From Pseudohongiella acticola (GTDB taxonomy: Bacteria; Pseudomonadota; Gammaproteobacteria; Pseudomonadales; Pseudohongiellaceae), in assembly GCF_001758195.1 (NCBI RefSeq), contig NZ_MASR01000002.1, forward strand, positions 310,001 through 374,000: 64,000 bases of DNA, given 5' to 3'. The notes beneath the pieces are model-generated. The model was given only the letters and a program-made list of their open reading frames with translations. It ran no database searches and had not been told where the DNA came from. The translations under genes were made by a program, and so were the position numbers. Positions 26,923 through 36,127 of the stretch are shown here, in pieces. Numbering within the stretch: the first letter of the stretch is position 1; each line of letters begins with the position of its first letter.

Positions 26923-29900
26923 TTGAACCATCTCTTTACTCGAACCACCTATTTATTTAAACCATTCGGGACCCAGACAAAAGTGCCTACAGCGAAGCCA
27001 AGTAAAGTGCCTACAGCGAAGCCAAGTAAAGTGCCTACAGCGAAGCGAAGCAAAGTGCCCACAGCAAAGCAAGGTAATGCGCCCACAGCGACGCCCGGTA
27101 AAAAGCCCTCCGCGAAGCGACGTGGAAAAACCGCTGCTATCGACGCCATCGTCGTTCGCGGCGCGCGCCAGAACAACCTGAAAAACCTGAGCCTTGAGTT
27201 GCCGGTCAACCAGCTTATTGTCATTACCGGTGTCAGCGGCTCTGGCAAGTCAACGCTTGCCTTCGACACCATCTACGCTGAAGGTCAGCGCCGCTATGTG
27301 GAAACATTCTCGGCCTACGCAAGACAGTTCCTTGATCGCATGGACAAACCCGCTGTCGACAGCATTGAAGGCATTCCCCCCGCCATTGCCATCGACCAGA
27401 CCAACCCGGTCAGAACCTCGCGTTCGACCGTTGGCACCATGACCGAGCTGAATGACTACCTGAAACTTGTGTACGCACGTCTGTCGCATTTGCATTGTCC
27501 GCAATGCCAGCAGGAAGTTAAACGTGACTCCACGCAGTCCATTGTTGATGCGCTTTATCAGTCAGTTGCGCCGTCCACCCGCCTGCATATCTGCCTGCCG
27601 GTTCAGGTGCCTCACAACTTCAGTGACGAAGAGATCATGCAATGGCTGACACAGCAGGGCTACACGCGCATCCAGAACACGGTCGACAATCAGGTCCATG
27701 CCATTCAGGATCGCCTGCGCCTGACCCCACAAAACCGGGAACGTCTGGCCGAAGCCGTTGAAACCGCAATGCATCACGGCAGCGGCCATGTGGTGATTTA
27801 CGCAGCACCGGAGTCCGACTCGGAGAAAGTCACGCGCTTCTCCAGCCGACTGCACTGCGCCGACTGCAACCTTGAGTTTAATGACCCGTCACCCAGCCTG
27901 TTCTCGTTTAACTCGCCAATCGGCGCCTGCGAAAGCTGCAAGGGATTTGGTCGCATCATTGGCGTTGATTTTGATCTGGTCATTCCCGACCAGGGCAAAA
28001 CGCTGCGCGAAGGCGCGGTCAAACCCTGGCAAAGCCCCAGTTACCATGAATGCCAGCTCGACATGGAGAAGGCAGCGCGTAAAAGCAGAGTTCCACTGGA
28101 CACGCCCTGGCGGGAACTCAGCAAAAAACACCAACAGTGGGTGCTTGAGGGCGAAGGCCCATGGGCAGACGGCGTCTGGTATGGCGTACGGCGGTTCTTT
28201 AACTGGCTTGAAGGCCGAGCCTACAAGATGCATATCCGGGTATTGCTGTCGCGTTATCGTGCCTATACCGAGTGCAGTGCCTGTCACGGTGCCAGACTCA
28301 AACCGGAAGCGCTTTGGTGGAAACTGGTGCAAACGTCAACGCGCAATAAAAAGCGCTCCGGGCAGCAATACGCCATCCATGAGCTGATGCAGTTACCATT
28401 GGCCCAATGTGCGGAATTTGTTGAGCAGCTTGTGTTGCCATCATCACTGGATTCGGCAACTGACCTGTTGATGACCGAAATCCGCTCTCGCCTGAGTTAT
28501 CTGCTTGATGTCGGACTGGGCTACCTGACGCTTGACCGGCAGTCACGAACCCTGAGCGGTGGTGAAGTGCAACGCATCAACCTGACCACAGCACTGGGTA
28601 CTTCCCTGGTGAACACGCTGTTTGTGCTCGACGAACCCAGCATCGGCCTGCATACACGCGACATGCAACGCATGGTCGATATATTGCACCGTCTGCGCGA
28701 TGCCGGTAACTCGTTGATCGTTGTTGAACATGATCCCCAGGTCATGCTGGCGGCAGACCTGATCATCGATATTGGGCCGGGACCGGGAAAAAGTGGTGGC
28801 GAAGTACGTTTTATGGGCACACCGGCACAACTGCTGCGCGACCGACATTCGTTGACAGGACAATATCTGCGCGGCGAACGCAATGTTCAGGATCTGCTGC
28901 CAGCCGATGCTGCAGGAGGTATACCTGAACCAAGACATATATCCATAAAAGGCGCCAGTGAACACAATTTACGTGAACTTGACATCGACATACCTCTGAA
29001 TGGTCTGTGCTGTCTGACTGGCGTCAGTGGCTCGGGCAAGTCCACTCTGATGCGTGATGTACTTTACCGTGGTCTGTGCCGTGAGTACGGCATTACCACT
29101 GAAGCGCCCGGCCAGCATCAATCCATCACTGGCCATCAGCACCTGGATACCGTGATGCTGGTGGATCAGAGCCCTCTCGGCAAAACCACCCGCTCAATTC
29201 CGGCTACTTACGTGGGTGCGTTCGATGTCATCCGCAAACGTTTTGTCAATCAGCCACTGGCAAAAGAACGTGGTTATACACCCGGCATCTTCAGTTTTAA
29301 CTCGGGCAACGGGCGTTGCCCGGTGTGTGCGGGCAACGGCTTTGAGCACGTGGAGATGCAATTCCTCAGTGACATATACCTGCGCTGCAGCGAATGCAAT
29401 GGTCGTCGTTACCGCCGCGAAATCCTCGACATTACTCTGCTTGATCCGCGCGATGACACGCGAGCACTTTCCATCGCTGACATACTTGAACTGACTGTCA
29501 GTGAAGCACTGACTTTTTTTGCCGAGGATGCTGACGTCGTAAGTTGCCTGCAACCCCTGGTCGATGTTGGCCTGCACTATCTGCAACTGGGCCAGGCGGT
29601 GCCGACCCTCAGCGGTGGTGAATCGCAGCGACTGAAACTGGCAGGTCACCTCGCCGACGTCGCTCGCCAGCGAGGCAAACGCAAAAGTACAAAACAGCAG
29701 GGCATGCTGTTCCTGTTTGACGAGCCCACCACCGGACTGCATTTCCACGACATCAGCGTGCTCCTGGCAGCATTCCGCAAGTTGATTGATGCGGGCCACT
29801 CGCTGCTTGTCATCGAACACAACCTTGACGTCATTCGCAGTGCCGACTGGATTATCGACATTGGCCCCGAAGGTGGCGAGGGTGGCGGCAACGTGGTTGC

Positions 29901-32655
29901 CGAAGGTCGCCCCGACGATTTTCTCGCCGGCAAACCCGGCCATACCGCTGCAGCGTTGGTACAATACGACGCCGAACAACAGGACAACCGCAAGGCCGGT
30001 GCCAGAGCAAATCGCGACAACGCCAAACGCGGCAAATCAGTCAAAGCCGTGCCTGCCATCCAGATCCATCATGCCCGCGAGCACAATCTCAAGAATGTCG
30101 ATGTCAGCATTCCGTGGAATCAGTTCACCGTTGTTACCGGCGTCAGCGGCAGCGGCAAAAGCACCCTGGCCTTTGATATTGTTTTTGCAGAAGGGCAACG
30201 GCGCTACCTGGAGTCGCTGAATGCATACGCCAGACAGTTCGTGCAACCTGCCACACGTCCCGATGTTGATGCCATTCATGGCATTCCCCCTACGGTCGCC
30301 ATCGAGCAGCGTACCAGTCGCGGCGGCCGCAAGAGCACCGTGGCGACACTGACCGAGATCTATCATTTCCTGCGCCTGATTTTTGTCAAATTGGGAACTC
30401 AATACTGCCCGCGCTGTGATGTTGCCATTGAACCACAAAGCCGCGAAATGATTCTGGCGCGATTGATGAAAGACTGGAAAGGTATCGAGATCAACATACT
30501 GGCACCCGCTGTTGTCGCCCGGAAGGGTATCTACAAAGAGTTGGCAGCCTGGGCCGTCAGCAAGGGGTTTGCAGAACTGCGTGTTGATGGCGACTACCTG
30601 CCTGCCGACAACTGGCCAGTGCTGGACCGTTACAAGGAACACAACATAGAAGTTGTCATTGGTAGCTGTCAGGTAGACGCCCGCCACGAGCAGACACTCA
30701 CCGCCCTGGTTGACAAGGCACTGGCTGTGGGCAACGGCCTGCTGATGGTGGCAGCAAACAAGACCAGCAAGAAATCGCGCAAAGACAGCCTGTTTTCGAC
30801 ACGGCGAGCCTGCCCTTCATGCGGCGACAGTTTTGATGATCTGGACCCGCGTCTGTTTTCATTCAACTCGCGTCACGGCTGGTGCAAAAGCTGTTTTGGC
30901 ACCGGCGAAGTGATCGCGCAATTTGATGAAGAACAAACCGGCGAAGAATCCACATGGCTGGACAGTGATCCCGACCTGACAGGAAAGACCTGCAATCAGT
31001 GCAAAGGCAGCCGCCTTAACCCGACAGCGCTGGCGGTACGCTTCCAGCAATGGAGCATCGCCGACCTGACTGCACTGTCAGTAGACAAGGCAGACCAGGC
31101 ATTGGCACAAATACGCCTCGACAAAAAGCAGCAATCCATCGCCCGTGATGTGGTTGTTGAACTCAACAGCCGTCTGGCATTTCTGCAAAAGGTAGGCCTG
31201 GGTTATCTGAGCCTGAACCGGGCAGCACCCACACTCAGCGGTGGCGAGGCACAACGTATCCGGCTGGCATCGCAGCTTGGCTCCAACCTGCAGGGTGTGT
31301 GTTACATTCTTGACGAACCGACCATCGGTCTTCACGCCCGCGACAATGAATTATTGATCAAAACCCTGCGCGAATTGCAGCAACATGGCAATACCGTGGT
31401 TGTGGTAGAACATGACGATGCCACCATGGCCGAAGCAGACTACCTGATTGACGTAGGGCCCGGCGCCGGCATTCTGGGCGGTGAAATTGTGGCATCCGGC
31501 ACATTTTCTCAAATCAAAAAGAGCAAACGCTCATTGACCGGCCAGTTTCTGGCCAAGCCTCTGCGTCATCCATTGCTGTCACTTCGCGACCAAGAGGCAC
31601 GAGACCGACTGCCGCCTGTGTCACTGGAAGTCTTGGGCGCGACCCTGAACAACCTGCGCAATATTTCACTAAGCATACCGTTACGACGCCTGGTGACGGT
31701 GAGCGGTGTCAGCGGCAGCGGCAAAAGCACCCTGATTCGTTCGGTGATTTATGACAATCTGCGACAGGTACTGGTGCAGAAAGGTAAAAAACGCAAAGCC
31801 ATCAAGTGGCACGGGTGTGATGACATCAGCGGCTGGCAGGACATTGATTCCATATTGCAGGTCGATCAGACACCTATCGGCAAAACCCCGCGGTCCTGCC
31901 CGGCCAGCTACATTGGCATCTGGGATACGATACGAAAACTCTTTGCCGACACAGTTGATGCGCGCTTGCGCGGTTACCTGCCGGGACGATTCTCTTTTAA
32001 CGTTTCCGGTGGCCGCTGCGAAACCTGTGCCGGCAACGGGATGCAGAAAATTGAAATGAATTTCCTGCCTGATGTCCGGGTTGATTGTGAAGACTGTGGC
32101 GGCTGGCGTTTTAATGCTGAAACCCTGACTGTGTTGTACAAAGGCAAACATATCGGCGAAGTGCTGGCCATGAACATCGACCAGGCGGTGGCGTTTTTTG
32201 AACCGGTACCTTCCGTGTATCACCCCTTGCGCCTGCTACAGGACGTAGGCCTGGGCTATCTGACCCTGGGTCAGCAAAGTCCGACCCTGAGCGGCGGCGA
32301 GGCACAGCGCATCAAACTGGTGGCGGAATTGGCCAAGGCCAAGCCACATCTGAGCCTGCGCGGCAGCAAGCCGCCACACAAACTGTATGTGCTGGATGAA
32401 CCCACTGTCGGGCTGCACATGGCAGATGTCGAAAAACTGTTGCGGGTACTGCATCGGCTGGTTGACACCGGCAATACCGTGATTGTCATCGAACACAATC
32501 TGGACGTCATTGCCGAAGCAGACTGGGTCATTGATATTGGCCCGGAGGGCGGTGAAGCCGGTGGTAAAATTGTGGCACAGGGACCACCGCAAAAAATAGC
32601 CCGAAGCAGGAAGTCACATACCGCCCGATTCCTGGCGCCAATGCTGGCAGGTTGA
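26923..32655 (+). CDS. uvrA: Tandem (double-length) UvrA excinuclease subunit
   Basis: This 1,910-residue protein is made of two complete UvrA units in one chain. Each has two ABC ATPase modules: Walker A sequences GVSGSGKST begin near residues 103, 700, 1073 and 1595, each unit keeps the EGQRRY motif after its first Walker A, and each keeps zinc-binding Cys pairs (CxxC in CSACHGARLKP, CPVCAGNGF, CNQCKGSRLNP, CETCAGNGM). LSGGE signatures are present in all four modules. UvrA normally works as a dimer in nucleotide excision repair, so this chain may be a covalent dimer. Residues 20-67 are a Lys/Pro/Thr repeat tail. The frame opens with TTG right after a stop and has only a weak ribosome binding site, so the true start could lie within the repeats. 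A canonical uvrA probably exists elsewhere. Confidence 0.92.
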   Translation: MNHLFTRTTYLFKPFGTQTKVPTAKPSKVPTAKPSKVPTAKRSKVPTAKQGNAPTATPGKKPSAKRRGKTAAIDAIVVRGARQNNLKNLSLELPVNQLIVITGVSGSGKSTLAFDTIYAEGQRRYVETFSAYARQFLDRMDKPAVDSIEGIPPAIAIDQTNPVRTSRSTVGTMTELNDYLKLVYARLSHLHCPQCQQEVKRDSTQSIVDALYQSVAPSTRLHICLPVQVPHNFSDEEIMQWLTQQGYTRIQNTVDNQVHAIQDRLRLTPQNRERLAEAVETAMHHGSGHVVIYAAPESDSEKVTRFSSRLHCADCNLEFNDPSPSLFSFNSPIGACESCKGFGRIIGVDFDLVIPDQGKTLREGAVKPWQSPSYHECQLDMEKAARKSRVPLDTPWRELSKKHQQWVLEGEGPWADGVWYGVRRFFNWLEGRAYKMHIRVLLSRYRAYTECSACHGARLKPEALWWKLVQTSTRNKKRSGQQYAIHELMQLPLAQCAEFVEQLVLPSSLDSATDLLMTEIRSRLSYLLDVGLGYLTLDRQSRTLSGGEVQRINLTTALGTSLVNTLFVLDEPSIGLHTRDMQRMVDILHRLRDAGNSLIVVEHDPQVMLAADLIIDIGPGPGKSGGEVRFMGTPAQLLRDRHSLTGQYLRGERNVQDLLPADAAGGIPEPRHISIKGASEHNLRELDIDIPLNGLCCLTGVSGSGKSTLMRDVLYRGLCREYGITTEAPGQHQSITGHQHLDTVMLVDQSPLGKTTRSIPATYVGAFDVIRKRFVNQPLAKERGYTPGIFSFNSGNGRCPVCAGNGFEHVEMQFLSDIYLRCSECNGRRYRREILDITLLDPRDDTRALSIADILELTVSEALTFFAEDADVVSCLQPLVDVGLHYLQLGQAVPTLSGGESQRLKLAGHLADVARQRGKRKSTKQQGMLFLFDEPTTGLHFHDISVLLAAFRKLIDAGHSLLVIEHNLDVIRSADWIIDIGPEGGEGGGNVVAEGRPDDFLAGKPGHTAAALVQYDAEQQDNRKAGARANRDNAKRGKSVKAVPAIQIHHAREHNLKNVDVSIPWNQFTVVTGVSGSGKSTLAFDIVFAEGQRRYLESLNAYARQFVQPATRPDVDAIHGIPPTVAIEQRTSRGGRKSTVATLTEIYHFLRLIFVKLGTQYCPRCDVAIEPQSREMILARLMKDWKGIEINILAPAVVARKGIYKELAAWAVSKGFAELRVDGDYLPADNWPVLDRYKEHNIEVVIGSCQVDARHEQTLTALVDKALAVGNGLLMVAANKTSKKSRKDSLFSTRRACPSCGDSFDDLDPRLFSFNSRHGWCKSCFGTGEVIAQFDEEQTGEESTWLDSDPDLTGKTCNQCKGSRLNPTALAVRFQQWSIADLTALSVDKADQALAQIRLDKKQQSIARDVVVELNSRLAFLQKVGLGYLSLNRAAPTLSGGEAQRIRLASQLGSNLQGVCYILDEPTIGLHARDNELLIKTLRELQQHGNTVVVVEHDDATMAEADYLIDVGPGAGILGGEIVASGTFSQIKKSKRSLTGQFLAKPLRHPLLSLRDQEARDRLPPVSLEVLGATLNNLRNISLSIPLRRLVTVSGVSGSGKSTLIRSVIYDNLRQVLVQKGKKRKAIKWHGCDDISGWQDIDSILQVDQTPIGKTPRSCPASYIGIWDTIRKLFADTVDARLRGYLPGRFSFNVSGGRCETCAGNGMQKIEMNFLPDVRVDCEDCGGWRFNAETLTVLYKGKHIGEVLAMNIDQAVAFFEPVPSVYHPLRLLQDVGLGYLTLGQQSPTLSGGEAQRIKLVAELAKAKPHLSLRGSKPPHKLYVLDEPTVGLHMADVEKLLRVLHRLVDTGNTVIVIEHNLDVIAEADWVIDIGPEGGEAGGKIVAQGPPQKIARSRKSHTARFLAPMLAG
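26980..27123 (+). repeat. Six tandem 24-bp units encoding KVPTAKPS-type octapeptides
   Basis: Six contiguous 24-bp units in frame with the UvrA gene encode KVPTAKPS, KVPTAKPS, KVPTAKRS, KVPTAKQG, NAPTATPG and KKPSAKRR. The first two are identical in DNA and later ones diverge step by step. The result is a flexible, strongly basic N-terminal extension not found in standard UvrA. Confidence 0.93.
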
Positions 32656-32718
32656 GGAACTGAGACAGCCAAAAAGGCAGTCCAATGGGCATTGCCAGAC
32701 AGAACAATAAACCAGCCC

Positions 32719-33486
32719 ATGCTCACACCCCTCGCCCGGAATGCGACCACTGCCCAGGACGCCAGACACGAACCCGTGATCTTGTCGGACCTGCTGCTGG
32801 ACAACGAACCCGACGAGCGGCATTCGCCGGGGCGGCACCGGACCCTGCCCATTACCCTATTGCTCAGCGTGCTCGCGCATCTGGCACTGTTTGGCATAGC
32901 CGCGCTGGCCGCAAAACGTGATGGCAGCACCATTGAGCAGGCCGTGCTCCGGCCCAGCATCCAGATCCGCTTTCAGCAACCACCGCCGACCACTGAAGCC
33001 GAGTCACCGGCAGATTCGGTGGACGCAACAACCCCGACTGAGCCCGCCCCACCTTCAGCCGCTCCCCCCAGTCTTGCACCCACTGAAACTATTGCCGGAG
33101 AGCCGCAACGCGATGAACCTGCCGGGAATCCGGATCTGCCACCCACTTCGACGCAACCAGTGCCACTGCCATCACTGAACGACCTGCGCACGGCAGCCAG
33201 GAATCGCGCCGAACAGGATCGCCGGAGCCGCGGTACCCACCCGGATTGCCTGGCACGCGAACGCCGCAGTGGCTTTGTCGACTGCGAGGAGGGTCAGAAT
33301 CATGACTTTGCCAGCGCCGACGTTAATGCAACCTACGATTCCCTGAGCGCCACTCTGTCCGCCCAACCTGATCAGGGTCTGACACCACCATCGTTTACAC
33401 GCGCCCGTGTGAAGGCAGCACTCGATATGTTCGACGCCCAACTGGGCACGACAAAAGTGAAAAAGAGCATTATGGAGGTGCAGTAA
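32719..33486 (+). CDS. Single-pass, proline-rich TonB-like protein of unknown function
   Basis: This 255-residue protein has a short cytoplasmic N-terminus, one membrane segment (LPITLLLSVLAHLALFGIAALAA) and a long Pro/Thr/Ala-rich periplasmic stretch (about 80-165), then a more ordered C-terminal part with two Cys (DCLARERRSGFVDCEEG). The layout is like TonB or TolA energy-transducer proteins, but no TonB C-terminal domain is recognisable. A TTG start nine codons earlier is possible; the ATG is preferred. It is 63 bases after the UvrA gene on the same strand. Confidence 0.65.
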   Translation: MLTPLARNATTAQDARHEPVILSDLLLDNEPDERHSPGRHRTLPITLLLSVLAHLALFGIAALAAKRDGSTIEQAVLRPSIQIRFQQPPPTTEAESPADSVDATTPTEPAPPSAAPPSLAPTETIAGEPQRDEPAGNPDLPPTSTQPVPLPSLNDLRTAARNRAEQDRRSRGTHPDCLARERRSGFVDCEEGQNHDFASADVNATYDSLSATLSAQPDQGLTPPSFTRARVKAALDMFDAQLGTTKVKKSIMEVQ

Positions 33487-33523
33487 ACTTGACTATTCTC
33501 AGTTTCAGGGTTGCATCAGCTGA

Positions 33524-33650
33524 GGGCCGGGCGGTGGCACATGGTGGCTTGAGGGGCGTATGCGACCCTTGGACGGTCGCATCCGAGCCCCCCAGGGACG
33601 GGTTCATGGGCGTCCCCGAGAGCCACTATGCGCCACCGCCCGGTCCGGCC
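33524..33650. repeat. Complex inverted repeat with three stems
   Basis: The outer arms (33527-33549 and 33621-33643) pair at 21 of 23 positions. Inside are two perfect hairpins: ATGCGACC/GGTCGCAT (33560-33582, 7-base loop) and GGGACG/CGTCCC (33595-33616, 10-base loop). The whole would fold as a three-way junction. There is no T-run, so it is not a simple terminator. It occupies most of the 255-base gap between the TonB-like gene and the PBP4-type gene. It may be a mobile or repeated palindromic element. Confidence 0.8.
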
Positions 33651-33741
33651 TTCAGGCATTTAGTCTAACAAGAAGCCCTTGACGACAATGCTCACGTCAG
33701 CGACAGTGCTTACCGTCAACAACCACAAAGAACAGCCCGAC

Positions 33742-35199
33742 ATGCATTTCAACAGCATCCACAAAGCCGCCATCCTGGTTGCCGCGCTCCTCACCCAGAG
33801 CGTACTGCCACATCTGGCCACCGCACAGGACATCGGCGATATTCCACCGGAAATTCGAATAATCACCAACGGCCATAATTTCCCGGCCGATGCCTACACC
33901 CTGCTGGTTCAGGAGGTGGGCAACCCGACACCCGTGCTTGCCATCAATACCGACCAACCGATGAACCCCGCATCCACCATCAAAACACTGACTACCCTCG
34001 CCGGACTCGAAGTGCTTGGCAGCGACTACACCTGGAAAACCGAAGTGTATGCATTGGGTCCTGTCAGTGACGGTACTCTGCAGGGCGATCTGCTGATCAG
34101 AGGCGGCGCCGACCCGTTTCTGGTAGAAGAACATGTGCGCAGCATGTTAAAAATTCTGCGGCGCCGGGGCGTGCAACACATCACCGGCGACCTGATTCTG
34201 GATAACAGTCTGTTCGATACAACGATGCTGGCCGGCAGCCCGGTCGACAATCAGTCAGGGCGGGCCTACAACGTCGCGCCTGAAGCATTGCTTTTCAACT
34301 TTCAGGTCGTCAACTTTTTCTTCTACCCTCACACCAACGGCCGCGATGTAATTGTTCGCAGCGACCCCGCCTTGCCCAATCTGCGCATCGACAACCGCTT
34401 ACGGCAGCGCGACGGCACCTGTACCGGTTATCAGCGCGGCATCAGTTTCAGCGAAAACTCTGAAAACAACACGGTCACATTCAGTGGTGAGCACCCCAGC
34501 CGATGTGGCGAATACAGTATGACGCGGGCCGTGTTAGATCCGGCACAGTACAACTATGGCCTGTTTCAGGCCCTATGGCGGGAACTGGGCGGCGAGTTTG
34601 ACGGACAACTCCGTCAGGGCAGCCTGGACAGCCTCGCCACAGCCGACGCCACGCCATTTGTGGTCTGGCAATCACCACCACTTGGCGACATCATCAAGTC
34701 CATCAATAAATTCAGTAACAATATGATGACGCGTCAACTGCTGCTGACGCTGGGTCTTCAGCACGCCGGCGTACCTGCATCCATCGACAAAGGGATTGAG
34801 GCGGTGCAGCAATACCTGGACGGCGTCGGCATTGATCGCAGCGCTCTGGTGATGACAAATGGCTCCGGATTGAGTCGCGACACCACGCTGACCGCCGACA
34901 TGCTCGGGGCTGTATTACAACGTGGCTATCAGATTCCAACCATGCCTGAATTTGTTGCCTCCTTGCCGTTGGCCGGCATCGACGGCACCATGCGTAACAG
35001 GATGACAAGCGGGGATGGCCACGCCAGCAGCCATATTAAAACCGGCTCACTGAATGACGTGGCCGGCATCGCGGGATATGTCCATGCCCGTTCCGGCAAA
35101 CATTATGTGGTGGTGGCGCTGGTCAACCATGCCCAGGCACACGCCGGTCCCGGGCAGGAACTCGGCGATGCTTTACTGGGATGGGTGTGGCAGCACTAG
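33742..35199 (+). CDS. dacB: D-Ala-D-Ala carboxypeptidase/endopeptidase, PBP4 (DacB) family
   Basis: This 485-residue periplasmic penicillin-binding protein of class C carries a signal peptide (ILVAALLTQSVLPHLATAQ) followed by the three active-site motifs: SxxK at residues 78-81 (NPASTIKTL), SxN near 325 (FSNNMMTR) and KTG near 433 (HIKTGSL). The gap of about 245 residues between the first two motifs holds the extra domains typical of PBP4. It trims or cleaves cross-links in peptidoglycan. The frame extends 21 codons upstream, but the ATG chosen places the signal peptide at the N-terminus. It is convergent with pstB. Confidence 0.92.
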   Translation: MHFNSIHKAAILVAALLTQSVLPHLATAQDIGDIPPEIRIITNGHNFPADAYTLLVQEVGNPTPVLAINTDQPMNPASTIKTLTTLAGLEVLGSDYTWKTEVYALGPVSDGTLQGDLLIRGGADPFLVEEHVRSMLKILRRRGVQHITGDLILDNSLFDTTMLAGSPVDNQSGRAYNVAPEALLFNFQVVNFFFYPHTNGRDVIVRSDPALPNLRIDNRLRQRDGTCTGYQRGISFSENSENNTVTFSGEHPSRCGEYSMTRAVLDPAQYNYGLFQALWRELGGEFDGQLRQGSLDSLATADATPFVVWQSPPLGDIIKSINKFSNNMMTRQLLLTLGLQHAGVPASIDKGIEAVQQYLDGVGIDRSALVMTNGSGLSRDTTLTADMLGAVLQRGYQIPTMPEFVASLPLAGIDGTMRNRMTSGDGHASSHIKTGSLNDVAGIAGYVHARSGKHYVVVALVNHAQAHAGPGQELGDALLGWVWQH

Positions 35200-35229
35200 A
35201 TCAGGCCGGCTGAAACTCAGTAACCAGAC

Positions 35230-36102
35230 CTAGCCATAACGACCAGTAATGTAATCTTCGGTCTGTTTCTTGGAAGGATTGGTAAACAGAGTGTCCGTAT
35301 CACCGTACTCTACCAGATTACCCATGTACATGAATGCCGTGTAATCCGACACCCGGGCCGCCTGCTGCATGTTATGCGTCACGATGATGATGGTATAGTC
35401 ACGCTTCAGCTCGTTGATAAGCTCTTCAATCTTCAGCGTTGAAATCGGATCCAGCGCCGATGCCGGTTCATCCAGCAATATCACTTCAGGTTCAATGGCA
35501 ATCGCCCGGGCAATGACCAGACGTTGCTGCTGACCACCCGACATGCCAAAGGCATTGTCCTGCAGTCGATCCTTGACTTCGTCCCACAACGCAGCCGCGC
35601 GCAGTGACTTTTCGACAACTTCATCAAGCACCCGACGCGAACTGACACCCTGCAGACGCAAGCCGTAAGCCACGTTCTCATAGATACTTTTGGGAAAGGG
35701 GTTGGGCTTCTGAAACACCATGCCCACGCTGCGCCGCAGCTCTGCGACATCGACGTCACGATCATAAATGTTTTTGCCATCCATGATGATTTCGCCTTCA
35801 ATGCGGCAAATATCCACGAGATCGTTCATGCGATTAAAACAACGCAGCAGTGTTGACTTGCCACAGCCCGACGGACCGATAAACGCGGTTACACGTTTTT
35901 CCGGCACAATCAATTTGATATCCCTGAGTGCCTGATCGTTACCGTAATAAAGATTGAGGTTATTGACCTCAATCTTGGACGTCTCATCTTCCAGGGCAAG
36001 CGCCTCGCGATCGGCAACTTTGCGCGCGCCGGCCGCCGAGATCGTCGGGCGATCCTGAGCGGCAGTTGTTCCGGAATTACTGTTGGCAGTCTGAGTTGTC
36101 AT
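35230..36102 (-). CDS. pstB: Phosphate ABC transporter ATP-binding protein PstB
   Basis: This 290-residue ATPase drives the high-affinity phosphate importer. Walker A is [11 protein letters not shown], the ABC signature [14 protein letters not shown] and Walker [14 protein letters not shown], all with PstB-specific surroundings ([16 protein letters not shown]). It has about 40 extra N-terminal residues, low in complexity, compared with E. coli PstB. It is last in the pstC-pstA-pstB series. phoU, which usually follows pstB, is absent; a convergent PBP4 gene is there instead. Confidence 0.97.
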   Translation of the reverse strand: MTTQTANSNSGTTAAQDRPTISAAGARKVADREALALEDETSKIEVNNLNLYYGNDQALRDIKLIVPEKRVTAFIGPSGCGKSTLLRCFNRMNDLVDICRIEGEIIMDGKNIYDRDVDVAELRRSVGMVFQKPNPFPKSIYENVAYGLRLQGVSSRRVLDEVVEKSLRAAALWDEVKDRLQDNAFGMSGGQQQRLVIARAIAIEPEVILLDEPASALDPISTLKIEELINELKRDYTIIIVTHNMQQAARVSDYTAFMYMGNLVEYGDTDTLFTNPSKKQTEDYITGRYG

Positions 36103-36127
36103 CGTGCGTTACTCTTCCTTTAATTGT

